Assembly (NCBI GenBank): GCA_031549165.1
Contig: JAVBQE010000096.1
Coordinates: forward strand, 1-23,643
Reading direction: 5' to 3'
From: Parelusimicrobium sp031549165
GTDB lineage: Bacteria > Elusimicrobiota > Elusimicrobia > Elusimicrobiales > Elusimicrobiaceae
DNA length: 23,643 nucleotides
The notes under the pieces were generated by a model, which was given only the letters and a program-made list of their open reading frames with translations, was not told the origin of the DNA and did no database searches. The position numbers and the translations under genes are program-made. This document shows, piece by piece, positions 5,461 through 13,384 of the stretch (positions within the stretch are counted from its first letter, which is position 1; each line of letters opens with the position of its first letter).

Positions 5461-7692
5461 CTAGATAGGGTTATTAATATTTTTGGCGAAGCGGGCTATA
5501 GCCTCCTGCGCGCGGTCCTCGCTGCCAAGGCGGATGGTGAGTGTATTTTTTGCATCCTGGTCGCCCAGATAGGCGGCTTGAGTGTAAAGGTCCAGCGCCT
5601 CTTGTGTATTGCCGCTACGTAGTAGTTGGTCCGCTTTAATACGCATGGCGCGCCCATCTCCGCCTATGATTATGCGGCCTTGTTTTTTAGGCGAGGCCTG
5701 GTCATAGCCTGGGGTGTTTATTTTTTCTAAATATGCCTCTTTGTCTTTTTCTGCTTGCGCTAAACTTTTGTTGTAGCGGTCTCTCATTTCTTTGGCGCGC
5801 GCTGCCCTGGCCTGCGCAGAATCGGCAGCGTTATATGTTGGGCTCTCCGGTTTAAGCACGCCGTTTTGCGTCATATTTTCTACAAGGGCATAGCCGTTTT
5901 GTTGTATCTGTCCCTCTAAATAAGCACGTTCCTGCGGGTTTTTAGTTTTGGACAACTGGTCCTTTAGGCGGAACTGTTTATAGGCCATAGACTCCTGTTG
6001 GCGCGCAGTGGACGGAGTCTGTTCGCCGCCGGCCCAATAGGGTAGATTATTAAAATCTTGCTCGGTTAAATTAGGTCCCATATCTTCAATAAGGCGCCGC
6101 TTACTGGTTTGCATAGCGGTGTGCGTAAGTGCTAATTCGTCCTCCTGCGCAGCCTTTTGGGTTTCTAGAGCTGCTAATTTATTCTTATAATCTTTGTTGA
6201 ACCATTTGTCAAGCAGGCCGGTGTTATTTCTTAAGTTGTCTATTTCACGCTGTGTGGCATCGGCTAGTTTTTGTGTGTCTTCCGCCCTGCTTTTTAAAGC
6301 ATAGTAGTTCTGCATTTCCACGCGGGCATTTTGGGTGGAGGCGGATTTGGTGGCTGGAGTTAATGCTTCCCACGCGTCAATAGCGGCCTTGCTGTTGCGC
6401 GTATCCATTAGGGAGAAAGGGTTTTTTGCATCATCTAACAGTTTATCCTTCTGTTTTTTAGCATCCATATACTCTTTGGAATAGGGCGGATAGAAAGCTT
6501 TAATATTTTCATACTTCTGTGCCTCAGAGATAATGCTTGGCGGCACGCTCTCTTTGGCGAGTTTAATGTTGTCCGGGTCCGTGGCGGAGACGGAAGAACT
6601 GTGGATACCGGTTGCCATAGCTTCTTTAAGGGACACAGCTTTGCCATCCAAATTAGCCAGGCTTGCGCCTTTGATTGTATGGGCTTGCTTTTCCTGCGTA
6701 TTGGCGCCTGAGAGCAGGGGGTTATCTAAAGAAAACTTAAAGCGTTCACGCATTTTATTAAGTCTGCCTTGTATTTCTTCCGTGGGGATTACTATTCCGG
6801 CGGTGGCTAAGACGTCTGTATAAAAAGTGTCCTTTTTTTCATAATTAGTAAGGGCATGGTCTATCACATTATCTGACTTATCGGTGCCCTGCGGCATTTC
6901 AGCAATTTCTTTTATATCGTTGAAAGAGCAGCGCGTTTTTAACGTGCTTACATAAGTATAAAATGCATTCTTGTTTTTCATAAGAATAGCAATATAGAGA
7001 GGTGTCATTTTGGTTTTCTCATCGGGCATTTTCATATGATGGCAAAAGCTGTTCCCCTCGCTATAAGCCGTTTGTACAAACAGCGACTGGAAGGACTCGG
7101 TTTTTGCGCCGTCATAATCTTTAAGCGCATTAGGCCCGCCTTTGGGAAAATCATGCGGCATACTATGCAGAAGCGTAGTGGCCTCTTTGTCAAGAAGCAT
7201 GTCCTCAAAGTCCTTTGGGTGTTGCTTTTTAAGGGCAATAATGGTATCCACATAATCCTGCTTTAAAGACGGATTATATGGATAAAGTAATGAAAGATAC
7301 CATAGGGTATTATATTTATAAGGGTTTTCCGCTGCTCTGGATGTGCCGAAGCGGTTTTTGGCAAGGTATATGCAAAGCTCCGGCTCCCGCAAGCCGCAAG
7401 CGTCTACAAATGCGCTGCTGCACAGAATCCCTTTTTGGCCTTTAAAACAGCCCGGGGGGGAAGCATCTTCGGTAGGTAGATCTTTCAAAAACTTTTCTAT
7501 GTCCTCTACTATTGCTGCGCCGTTTTGTTTGTGTTTTGGAGTTAATTTTTTAAGACCTTCAAGAAAAGCCTTTTCATTAAAATTGATGGTCTTATTGACG
7601 GCACTTTGTTTAGGCTCCGTTTTCTTTTGCGCAAATGCTGTGTTGGAAAGGAGCAGCGCGGTAAGGATTATTGTTACAATTTTTATTTTCAC
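5461..7692 (-). CDS. Large exported protein with coiled-coil segments and a C-terminal Sel1/TPR-like unit; function unknown
   Basis: This 743-residue protein is not one I recognise. Residues 1-21 form a clear Sec signal peptide ending SNTAFA-Q. The mature N-terminal third contains several cysteines (PPGCFKG, GILCSSAFVDACGL, ELCIYL), possible disulphides in the periplasm, and a helical segment TPLYIAILMKNKNAFYTY that resembles an ankyrin-like helix pair. The middle is Gln/Ala/Lys-rich and strongly helical (about 460-545 and 640-670), likely coiled coil. Near the C-terminus, ADQLLRSGNTQEALDLYTQAAYLGDQDAK matches a TPR/Sel1-type helix pair. The start is GTG at 7692: GGAG lies 6 bases upstream, whereas the overlapping ATG is followed at once by a stop. 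It is convergent with guaB and divergent from the barrel gene at 7925. Confidence 0.8.
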   Translation of the reverse strand: MKIKIVTIILTALLLSNTAFAQKKTEPKQSAVNKTINFNEKAFLEGLKKLTPKHKQNGAAIVEDIEKFLKDLPTEDASPPGCFKGQKGILCSSAFVDACGLREPELCIYLAKNRFGTSRAAENPYKYNTLWYLSLLYPYNPSLKQDYVDTIIALKKQHPKDFEDMLLDKEATTLLHSMPHDFPKGGPNALKDYDGAKTESFQSLFVQTAYSEGNSFCHHMKMPDEKTKMTPLYIAILMKNKNAFYTYVSTLKTRCSFNDIKEIAEMPQGTDKSDNVIDHALTNYEKKDTFYTDVLATAGIVIPTEEIQGRLNKMRERFKFSLDNPLLSGANTQEKQAHTIKGASLANLDGKAVSLKEAMATGIHSSSVSATDPDNIKLAKESVPPSIISEAQKYENIKAFYPPYSKEYMDAKKQKDKLLDDAKNPFSLMDTRNSKAAIDAWEALTPATKSASTQNARVEMQNYYALKSRAEDTQKLADATQREIDNLRNNTGLLDKWFNKDYKNKLAALETQKAAQEDELALTHTAMQTSKRRLIEDMGPNLTEQDFNNLPYWAGGEQTPSTARQQESMAYKQFRLKDQLSKTKNPQERAYLEGQIQQNGYALVENMTQNGVLKPESPTYNAADSAQARAARAKEMRDRYNKSLAQAEKDKEAYLEKINTPGYDQASPKKQGRIIIGGDGRAMRIKADQLLRSGNTQEALDLYTQAAYLGDQDAKNTLTIRLGSEDRAQEAIARFAKNINNPI

Positions 7693-7729
7693 ATGTTCTC
7701 CAAATGAAACAAAAATAGCGGTATATTAT

Positions 7730-7741
7730 TGGCATATGCCA
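7730..7741. promoter_or_regulatory. 12-bp perfect palindrome TGGCATATGCCA
   Basis: TGGCATATGCCA is self-complementary and lies in the presumed leader of the minus-strand 743-aa gene, within the divergent intergenic region. It could be an operator. The 10-mer ATTGGCATAT recurs at 14550-14559, just upstream of another minus-strand envelope gene, though there without the palindromic second half. Confidence 0.3.
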
Positions 7742-7769
7742 TAACAAAAACCACTTTTAATATTAATCT

Positions 7770-7798
7770 AGTATAATAACTATTTTTCCAAAAAGCAA
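7770..7798 (-). promoter_or_regulatory. Putative promoter of the 743-aa exported protein
   Basis: On the minus strand TTGCTT (7793-7798) and TATACT (7770-7775) are separated by exactly 17 bases. This gives a leader of about 70 bases ahead of the GTG start. The -35 matches consensus at only three positions, so the call rests mostly on the -10 and the spacing. Confidence 0.4.
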
Positions 7799-7879
7799 GC
7801 CCCGATGTTTTTATGGACGGGGCGGCGTATACATTTCTCTATAATCTAAAAGGGGGGTGTTATTTTTTTAGTTTATTTA

Positions 7880-7885
7880 TATAAT
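7880..7885 (+). promoter_or_regulatory. Putative -10 box for the 276-aa barrel gene
   Basis: TATAAT at 7880-7885 lies 40 bases before the ATG at 7925; a second TATAAT is at 7840-7845. Neither has a good -35. The stretch between holds the strong ribosome binding site GGGGAGGGG (7913-7921). Confidence 0.3.
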
Positions 7886-7924
7886 ATCAAAAGCAGGTAA
7901 AAACAATGTTTAGGGGAGGGGTAT

Positions 7925-8755
7925 ATGAGAAAGATTAGTTTCTTGGCTAGTTTGTTTCTGGTCTTATCTACTTTTGTTTGCGTGCAGGCTGCAAAGCCTG
8001 TGTCTGCCGAGGATAGGGAGCTGGTAAAAAAATCCAACGACCCTATGGCTAATATGATAAGTATGCCGTTTCAGTTTAACTATGACTACGGCTCCGGCCC
8101 GGACGAGGACGGCAACCAATTGACTGTTAACGTGCAGCCCATAATACCGATAAGTATTAATGAGGACTTTTTGGTGCTTTCCCGCACGGTTTTGCCTATT
8201 AAATATTTAGACAGTAGCGCAATGTGGGGCGAAGGCACTACTGTTGGCCTTGGAGACACCGTGCAAAGTTTCTATTTCGGCCCTAAAGAAGGCAGTGTTA
8301 AGTGGGGGGTGGGCCCGGCAATTATGCTTCCCACAGCCACGGAGCCTGCGCTTTCTGCAGCGGATGACAGGTGGTCTGCGGGGCCTGCGGGCATTTTTGT
8401 TTATCAGCCCGGTACGTGGACTTTTGCCGCAATAGGTTATCAGGTATGGTCTTTTGCGGGGCCGACTAACAGCGGGGATGTTAACTTCCTCTTCTTTCAG
8501 CCTGTTGTTATGAAGAGCTTTGGCCTGTTTTCCGCAGGCTTTAACTCCGAAATACAACGCGACTGGCAGCACCACGAAACTATTATCCCCATAAACTTTA
8601 TGTTTAGCAAGCTGGTGCGTTTTGGCAAGCTGCCCATTAACGTGGCCGCCGGCGCGCGATGGTATGTAGAAAAGCCGGACTATTACTCAAAGTGGGGGGC
8701 GAGGCTGGCGCTTACCTTCCTCTTACCGGAGTCAATATTTACAGGTAAAAAATAA
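7925..8755 (+). CDS. Exported outer-membrane beta-barrel protein (Phenol_MetA_deg / 'transporter'-like)
   Basis: A signal peptide (1-22, ending CVQA) precedes about 254 residues. These are built of alternating-hydrophobicity strands with Gly and aromatic residues, for example NQLTVNVQPIIPI, VKWGVGPAIMLPTAT, GIFVYQPGTWTFAAIGYQ, LFSAGFNSEIQRDW and INVAAGARWYVE. This is the pattern of a small outer-membrane barrel, and the wording resembles proteins filed under the Phenol_MetA_deg/neuromedin-U-like 'transporter' families. No substrate can be given. The start is fixed by the strong GGGGAGGGG site at 7913-7921. The gene is monocistronic, with its own terminator at 8761-8800, and is divergent from the 743-aa exported protein gene. 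Confidence 0.75.
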   Translation: MRKISFLASLFLVLSTFVCVQAAKPVSAEDRELVKKSNDPMANMISMPFQFNYDYGSGPDEDGNQLTVNVQPIIPISINEDFLVLSRTVLPIKYLDSSAMWGEGTTVGLGDTVQSFYFGPKEGSVKWGVGPAIMLPTATEPALSAADDRWSAGPAGIFVYQPGTWTFAAIGYQVWSFAGPTNSGDVNFLFFQPVVMKSFGLFSAGFNSEIQRDWQHHETIIPINFMFSKLVRFGKLPINVAAGARWYVEKPDYYSKWGARLALTFLLPESIFTGKK

Positions 8756-8760
8756 AAAGT

Positions 8761-8800
8761 AAAAAAGCGAGCCCCCGCCATATGCGGGGGTTGCTTTTTT
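8761..8800 (+). terminator. Rho-independent terminator after the barrel gene
   Basis: The stem AAAAAAGC-gag-CCCCCGC pairs with GCGGGGG-tt-GCTTTTTT around CATAT, with a small internal bulge. It ends in six T. The A tract on the other side makes it potentially bidirectional. Confidence 0.9.
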
Positions 8801-8833
8801 GAGACAAAGGATGTGTAGTGCGTGGCTCGCGCC

Positions 8834-8926
8834 GACCCATTGTTAGGAACCAGGGGGACGGTTCTGGTGGTTCCATGGTTTTTTGTTGATTTTAGGGCCT
8901 AGGGGGCGGTGGGTCTTTTGGCCCTG
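8834..8926. repeat. Nested inverted repeats containing GGGGACGG
   Basis: GGAACCA (8846-8852) pairs with TGGTTCC (8868-8874) and encloses GGGGACGG (8854-8861). GACCCA (8834-8839) pairs with TGGGTC (8910-8915), and AGGGCC (about 8894) with GGCCCT (about 8920). The GGGGACGG core recurs at 23521-23528. The cluster lies between the barrel terminator and the metalloprotease-like gene and resembles the palindromic flanks often left by REP/RAYT-type elements, but no transposase is present. Confidence 0.5.
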
Positions 8927-8959
8927 GTTATTATTATTTTTAATAGTTAATATTTATGT

Positions 8960-10270
8960 ATGAAAAAAGCTTTGGGTTTTATTTTTATTTTGTTCGGGTT
9001 TGCGCTTTTAGCCGAGGCAGAGGTGCAGTATGATGTTGCTAAATTAAAAGCGGGTAAAGCGGCGCTTAGCGAGGAGAGATACAGCCTTTATAATTTTGTG
9101 CATTACAAGCTTGAACATTATTATGGCCTTTCAGAGTTTAAAGATAAGGGCCACAAAACCGGATGGTACAGAGTGGAGGACTTTTTGTCCTGGCTTGAAG
9201 AAAATGAAGCGGTTTTAAACGAAACTGTCCTGCCCCTTCAGAATAAAAAATTAAAAGAAATGGTGGCAATAGACGACGAGTATGAGGCGGACGTACTGGC
9301 CGCATTTTTGGGCGCAAAGTACATACAGTCCAAATTTCCGCAGTATAAAGACTTGGAAGTAAAAATAAAAAATTCCTCCGGTAACTTTTATGACGTGGGA
9401 GAAAAGACTATTAATGTCTCTTCCTCCAGGCGTCCTTTTGCCGCCGTTGTTAATACCGGCATGCACGAGATGACCCACGCGCTCTGCCGCGGCGAAAATT
9501 GTTCTAACGGCGAGTTTAGCGTGCTTTACAGCATTGCCATGTACGCTCTGCCCGTCAAGGACCCGGTGGAGGGGGACAGCTTCAGCGTGCCGCTTTATTT
9601 AAAGCAGGGTGTGGAGATGCAGCGGTTTTTTTATAAATATTTTGCCTTTGTAAGCGCGCTGATATCTTTTGACAGCCTCAAAAAAAGCCCGCTTATCGGT
9701 TGGGATAAAGAGGTGCACCATTATGTGCTCTATGATATGTTTTCAGACCTTATTGCCATATCCAACGGCAAATATTACGAAGCGCCTGACGCGGCTGTTT
9801 TCGCCTGGGACAATAAATTTAAAGACATAAACCCAAAAGGTTTATACAGCATTCTCTCAAACAAAACGCTTGATAAGCTGGTTATAGAAACCGAAATGAA
9901 AGGCGGCTACATTTTGTCTTTAGAGGAGGACTACGCTTTAAAAGTTGTTTACGCCGACGCGCAGCGCAGCTTTGTTCTGGCCCATGAGTTTAAAAAAGTA
10001 GGCTTAGAAGAATATTTAGAGCGCTTCTCCGGCATGTATAATGAAGCAAAAAGCAAAGCATTTTTAAGAGATATCGCCGGGGAAATACAAGCCCGTCCGT
10101 CTTTCCAAAGCTACCCGCCATTTTATAAGGAAAAGAAAGTTCCCTACAGTGTCTCCTACCGCGAGCGCTTTTTAACAGACGAAAAGGATATTATGGAAAT
10201 ATTTACCAAAGTATTTCAAAAACACGCGGGCCAAATAAAAACACCCCCCGTTCCCGAAGGCTATTTTTAG
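8960..10270 (+). CDS. Exported HExxH-containing protein, putative zinc metallopeptidase
   Basis: Residues 1-20 are a signal peptide (ending LLAEA), so the product should act in the periplasm or outside. The motif NTGMHEMTHALC contains H169-E170-M-T-H173, the zinc-binding HExxH signature, in a helix preceded by the strand-like segment KTINVSSSRRPFAAVV, as in gluzincin-type proteases. C176 and C181 follow and could pair. Candidate third ligands lie downstream (for example E218 in GVEMQRFFYKYF, or the acidic residues of VLYDMFSDLIAIS), but I cannot choose between them. The 436-residue protein is otherwise unfamiliar. No Shine-Dalgarno site is visible; the ATG at 8960 is chosen because it opens directly into MKKALGF and the signal peptide. 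An out-of-frame ATG lies at 8956. Confidence 0.75.
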   Translation: MKKALGFIFILFGFALLAEAEVQYDVAKLKAGKAALSEERYSLYNFVHYKLEHYYGLSEFKDKGHKTGWYRVEDFLSWLEENEAVLNETVLPLQNKKLKEMVAIDDEYEADVLAAFLGAKYIQSKFPQYKDLEVKIKNSSGNFYDVGEKTINVSSSRRPFAAVVNTGMHEMTHALCRGENCSNGEFSVLYSIAMYALPVKDPVEGDSFSVPLYLKQGVEMQRFFYKYFAFVSALISFDSLKKSPLIGWDKEVHHYVLYDMFSDLIAISNGKYYEAPDAAVFAWDNKFKDINPKGLYSILSNKTLDKLVIETEMKGGYILSLEEDYALKVVYADAQRSFVLAHEFKKVGLEEYLERFSGMYNEAKSKAFLRDIAGEIQARPSFQSYPPFYKEKKVPYSVSYRERFLTDEKDIMEIFTKVFQKHAGQIKTPPVPEGYF

Positions 10271-10319
10271 GCCTAATGATCAGAATTCTTGCTAAATTAG
10301 GCCCTAAATTATATTTTAC

Positions 10320-10472
10320 GTTGTCATTCTCAAGTCCGCTTTCAATGCGGACTTGGGAATCTGTTTTTATTAAAACAAATGCTTTCGCCCTTACACTTAA
10401 TAACAAGAGCACCTGTTTTAATAAAAACAGATTCCCGCCCGCCGCTGTGAATGCGGCGGCGAGAATGACGAC
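10320..10472. repeat. 153-bp palindromic intergenic element
   Basis: The ends GTTGTCATTCTC and GAGAATGACGAC are inverted. Each half then has its own stem-loop, CAAGTCCGC/GCGGACTTG (10331-10355) and CCGCCGC/GCGGCGG (10439-10459). Next comes a 23-bp perfect inverted arm pair (10355-10377 with 10414-10436; core CTGTTTTTATTAAAAC). The centre (10378-10413) is unpaired. This is the architecture of a non-autonomous palindromic repeat unit. It sits in the 319-bp gap between convergent genes, so it may also end transcripts. Confidence 0.75.
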
Positions 10473-10544
10473 AAAATAAATTTAAATCATTTTTTACAAC
10501 GTTATGAGCAACAATTTTTGACATTAAACCATAAGTTATAAAAT

Positions 10545-10576
10545 AAAAAGCCGCGCTGTTTAGCGTGGCTTTTTAT
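10545..10576. terminator. Bidirectional terminator downstream of the DUF350/ATP-grasp operon
   Basis: AAAAAGCCGCGCT and AGCGTGGCTTTTT pair around GTTT, with one G-T pair. T runs lie on the right and A runs on the left. It is 15 bases past the stop of the minus-strand operon and also faces the plus-strand metalloprotease-like gene. Confidence 0.85.
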
Positions 10577-10589
10577 AACAGATTATTTT

Positions 10590-11330
10590 TTAACCGCCGC
10601 TGCCCGGCTCGGGGATTATGCCGCCGAAGCCGCCTGCGCTGTTTCTTCTTAATCCCATCATCACGCCGAAGCGGTAGAACCAGGCTTTGAATTTGGAGGG
10701 TTTATTTACTGTACGTTGTTTACGCTCTATGCCGTCATATGTAAAAAGCGTAATGCCCGCGCTTTGGTAGCGGTATAAAATATGTTCTAAATCACTTTGT
10801 ATTGTACTGTCCGTGCGCACGATAATATTTTGTATGCCTTTGCTGATAAGGTACGAGGCGGAGGGCATGTCTTGTGCAAAAATGCTCCAGCGGTTGTCAA
10901 AATCTCCGTAGGTTTTAAAGCCTTTCATTCTGTTTGAGTCCAGCAAAAACGCGGGCAGCGCGTAGGTGCCGATATTCATGTTTAGCCTTTGCAGCTCTTC
11001 CGCGCCGTCGTAGAGCGCTTTTTCTATCTCTTGCATGGGCACTACCATTTTTTGCGGGCCACGGTTGCTTACCGCATTGTACAGCGGCACGGGGCGGTAG
11101 CCTACACGCGCTAAGGCTAAACCTTCTTCTACGCTTTCTTTGCCCGGCAGGTCTACAATTATCGCCGTGGCCTGGTACGGCCTGGAATTTGTAATCCAGT
11201 TTAGCGTTGGGATGTGCAACGGGTCGGGCAGGTTGGACTCCATGTTAACAAATGCTATCGGCTTTACCCAGTCCGCCCAGAGCACATTATCCGGCGCCCA
11301 AATTTTGTAAACTTCAAGTTTTAAAAACAT
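10590..11330 (-). CDS. Conserved-looking unknown protein, last gene of the ATP-grasp operon
   Basis: I do not recognise this 246-residue protein. It lacks a signal peptide and membrane segments, so it is probably cytoplasmic. It contains an alpha/beta-like pattern (ATAIIVDLPGKESVEEGLALARVGYRPVP, NIGTYALPAFLLD, QNIIVRTDSTIQSDLEHILYRYQSAGITLFTYDG) with basic residues near 210-230 and a Gly/Pro-rich tail, GGFGGIIPEPGSGG. The start is at 11330, with AGGAGAG about 8 bases upstream; a longer open frame to 11450 overlaps the ATP-grasp gene and is discarded. Its ATG overlaps the preceding stop codon (TAATG), which implies translational coupling. By context it is a partner or substrate-handling protein of the ATP-grasp ligase. 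Confidence 0.8.
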   Translation of the reverse strand: MFLKLEVYKIWAPDNVLWADWVKPIAFVNMESNLPDPLHIPTLNWITNSRPYQATAIIVDLPGKESVEEGLALARVGYRPVPLYNAVSNRGPQKMVVPMQEIEKALYDGAEELQRLNMNIGTYALPAFLLDSNRMKGFKTYGDFDNRWSIFAQDMPSASYLISKGIQNIIVRTDSTIQSDLEHILYRYQSAGITLFTYDGIERKQRTVNKPSKFKAWFYRFGVMMGLRRNSAGGFGGIIPEPGSGG

Positions 11331-12520
11331 TATATGCTCTCCTCTACTAAAATGGGGACTTCTTTGGCGTTTTCGTCTATGCGCGCGTAGCTGTTTATGC
11401 GGCCGTAAAACCCGGCGGCTTTGCCGTCCACCGTCAGTACGCCGATGCACAGGTGGTAATTTTCGCCGTTTTCCGTGACGAGGGGTTTGCTGTTAAACAT
11501 TTTTTGCGCTATCCACTCTTCGGGTTTTTTGCGGGCGGCTTTTTCTATAAGGTCTAATTTTTTTTGGGACATTGTGCCTTTAATTGAAATGTCTTCGCCC
11601 ACTCTGCCAAAGACGGGTTTTAATATCCAGCCGTCCTCTTTCCAGTTTACTTTTGAGGCGTTTGCGGTAAGCGGCAGCAGGCTTTTCCACACAGGCGCGT
11701 CCACGCCTGTTTTATCCCATATAAGCGGCAGGCGTTTGGACTGGACGAGTATTGACACCGGGTGGTTGCACGACGGGGTTTGGCAGTCAAAATAGCCCAG
11801 CCAGTCTGTTTCTTTACGTAAATTTTTAAACCACTCCAGCGGGTAAAAACGCACTATAGCGTCCACATCCAAAGGCACACTTTTGTGCCACTTAATATTG
11901 TCCGGCGCGGTGTACAAAGCTTTGTAGCCCGCAGCTTCCACGCGGTCCCCCAGCATTTGCATAACCTGGCGGTCGTCTGCGTAAGAGGTGGCGTGTACAA
12001 AGGCAAATGTGCCGCCCGGTTTTATTTTGGGTTTAAATGCATTAAGCAGCGCCTGCGCGACGTCATGGCGCGGCGCGTAGCCGGGGAAATATTTTGCGGC
12101 TATCACGGGCGCAACAGCCGCCTCCGCCAGGCCGCCGGGCACGTCGCTGTTAACTTCGGACAAGGCCCAGCCGTCCTCTGTGGGGTGAAAGTCAAAGCGC
12201 ATAAGGCGTACATGCTGCTCTCTTTTATAGTTGGGTTTATTAAATAAAGTTTTAAATATTTTTTTAGGTACGCCGAGAAGTTTGGCAGTTTCTTCCTTTT
12301 GCAGCAAACTTTCTTCCATGGCCATGGTTTCGGCAGAAAGCTGCTCCGCCCATTTTTCCAGCCGTGCGCAGGCGGCTTTTTCCATGAGGAGCGCATGCGC
12401 GGCTATGGTGCCGTTGTCTCGCACCTGCGGGTCCCACTTGTAGGCGTTAAAAATAATTTCACGCCGGTAGTCCGGGTAAACTTCTTTGGGGATAGCGCCT
12501 AATTTTATGCCGTTATCCAT
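11330..12520 (-). CDS. Glutathionylspermidine-synthase-like ATP-grasp ligase
   Basis: This 396-residue cytoplasmic protein belongs to the GSP_synth C-terminal family (E. coli YgiC/YjfC relatives). These use an ATP-grasp fold to activate a carboxylate as acyl phosphate and join it to an amine. Signature segments are MRFDFHPTEDGW (107-118), ALSEVNSDVPGG (119-130) and DGWILKPVFGRVGEDI (296-311), whose K301 is the expected ATP-binding lysine. An acidic/Asn metal-binding region follows (AGFYGRINSYA, 369-379). The amidase domain of the bifunctional Gsp protein is absent, so the actual substrates are unknown. The gene starts inside the preceding DUF350-like gene (8-base overlap ATGGATAA) and shares an A with the next start codon. 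This marks a tightly coupled three-gene unit. Confidence 0.88.
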   Translation of the reverse strand: MDNGIKLGAIPKEVYPDYRREIIFNAYKWDPQVRDNGTIAAHALLMEKAACARLEKWAEQLSAETMAMEESLLQKEETAKLLGVPKKIFKTLFNKPNYKREQHVRLMRFDFHPTEDGWALSEVNSDVPGGLAEAAVAPVIAAKYFPGYAPRHDVAQALLNAFKPKIKPGGTFAFVHATSYADDRQVMQMLGDRVEAAGYKALYTAPDNIKWHKSVPLDVDAIVRFYPLEWFKNLRKETDWLGYFDCQTPSCNHPVSILVQSKRLPLIWDKTGVDAPVWKSLLPLTANASKVNWKEDGWILKPVFGRVGEDISIKGTMSQKKLDLIEKAARKKPEEWIAQKMFNSKPLVTENGENYHLCIGVLTVDGKAAGFYGRINSYARIDENAKEVPILVEESI

Positions 12521-13346
12521 AAATCTTCAAAGCGCCCGCGCCGGAGGCGGCCACAAGCGTAATGCCCCAGATAACGGAGCCTGCAATATTTTCCGCCCTT
12601 CCCATAGCGTTTGCAGTAAGTATTTTTTCGCCTTCTTTTTTTCTGCCTGTAAATATAAGCTCCGCCACAATGGCCGCTAAGGCAGGGCCTGCGTTAACGA
12701 AGTCCACCAGCGTCATGTGCACGCTGTCCCAGTCGCCCGCTAATTTTTGAGACATTACTAGTGACATCGCCAGCAAAAAGCAGCCTGTGCGTATGCCGCA
12801 GGCAAGGTCTCTCTCCACGGTGATGCGTTCAAAAATTTCTGTAAAACGGTTTACCAGTAAAACAAGCACCGTCCACGTTACCCAGCCCAGCGCGCAGGTA
12901 AATAACACACAGGCCCAGCCCGGCCCGTCACCGATGTTTGAGTAGGCGTACATAATTGCAAGGCCCAAAAAGCCGCCCGTAAATGCAAACAGCGCGGCGG
13001 TGTTATTGAGATGTAAAGTATCATCAACCCAGGACAGGTTGAAAAACATGCTCATTATAATTACCCCCGAATAAAGCCACGCAAAACCAAAGAGCGTGTA
13101 CATGGCAAGGTAGTAAGGATCACTCACAACGTCGAAGGAAGCGGCGGTTTTTAATGTGTAGAAAATTATCGCAAATGCAATGGGGGGCAGAAGTGCAAGC
13201 GTTAGCTTTGTCCATTTGCCGCGGCTTAGCGGCCAGGAAAAGAGCAGGCGGGAATACCATTTAAAAATAAAAACGGCAGTTATTATTGCCGAGCCGATCA
13301 GCACCAGAGGTTCAAATTCGTTTAAGGCAAGTATGAGGTCGTTCAT
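12513..13346 (-). CDS. DUF350-like multi-pass inner-membrane protein
   Basis: This 277-residue protein has about eight hydrophobic segments (near 15-33, 48-68, 80-101, 116-135, 143-165, 181-199, 212-230 and 252-270). The segments NNTAALFAFTGGFLGLAIM, VNRFTEIFERITVERDLACGIR and LVDFVNAGPALAAIV recall the DUF350/YjfL family, whose members neighbour GspS-like ATP-grasp genes in many bacteria. The protein is about twice the length of YjfL, suggesting two four-helix halves. The family assignment is by eye and moderate. It overlaps the downstream ligase gene by 8 bases. A minus-strand TATAAT lies at 13365-13370, 18 bases before the ATG, so it may also have its own promoter within the larger operon. 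Confidence 0.75.
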   Translation of the reverse strand: MNDLILALNEFEPLVLIGSAIITAVFIFKWYSRLLFSWPLSRGKWTKLTLALLPPIAFAIIFYTLKTAASFDVVSDPYYLAMYTLFGFAWLYSGVIIMSMFFNLSWVDDTLHLNNTAALFAFTGGFLGLAIMYAYSNIGDGPGWACVLFTCALGWVTWTVLVLLVNRFTEIFERITVERDLACGIRTGCFLLAMSLVMSQKLAGDWDSVHMTLVDFVNAGPALAAIVAELIFTGRKKEGEKILTANAMGRAENIAGSVIWGITLVAASGAGALKIYG

Positions 13347-13364
13347 AGTTAAAATAATATCATT

Positions 13365-13370
13365 ATTATA
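13365..13370 (-). promoter_or_regulatory. Putative internal -10 box before the DUF350-like gene
   Basis: A perfect minus-strand TATAAT lies in the 38-bp gap between the BamA-like gene and the DUF350-like gene. No -35 match is seen. If real, the three overlapping genes could be expressed separately from the barrel gene. Confidence 0.3.
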
Positions 13371-13384
13371 TAGGGCTTACAATA

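Noticed and set aside
7799..7822. GCCCCG...CGGGGC stem in the divergent region as a terminator or riboswitch
   Set aside because: Only a 6-bp stem with a 12-13 base loop and no T tract or recognisable aptamer.
10270..10303. GGCCTAAT / ATTAGGCC inverted repeat overlapping the stop of the metalloprotease-like gene
   Set aside because: The 8-bp stem has an 18-base loop and no T tract, too weak to call a terminator. The terminator at 10545 is the better candidate.
11331..11450. Upstream extension of the last operon gene (40 residues)
   Set aside because: It overlaps the conserved end of the ATP-grasp gene in another frame and is low-complexity basic sequence. The ATG at 11330 has AGGAGAG and a coupled start.
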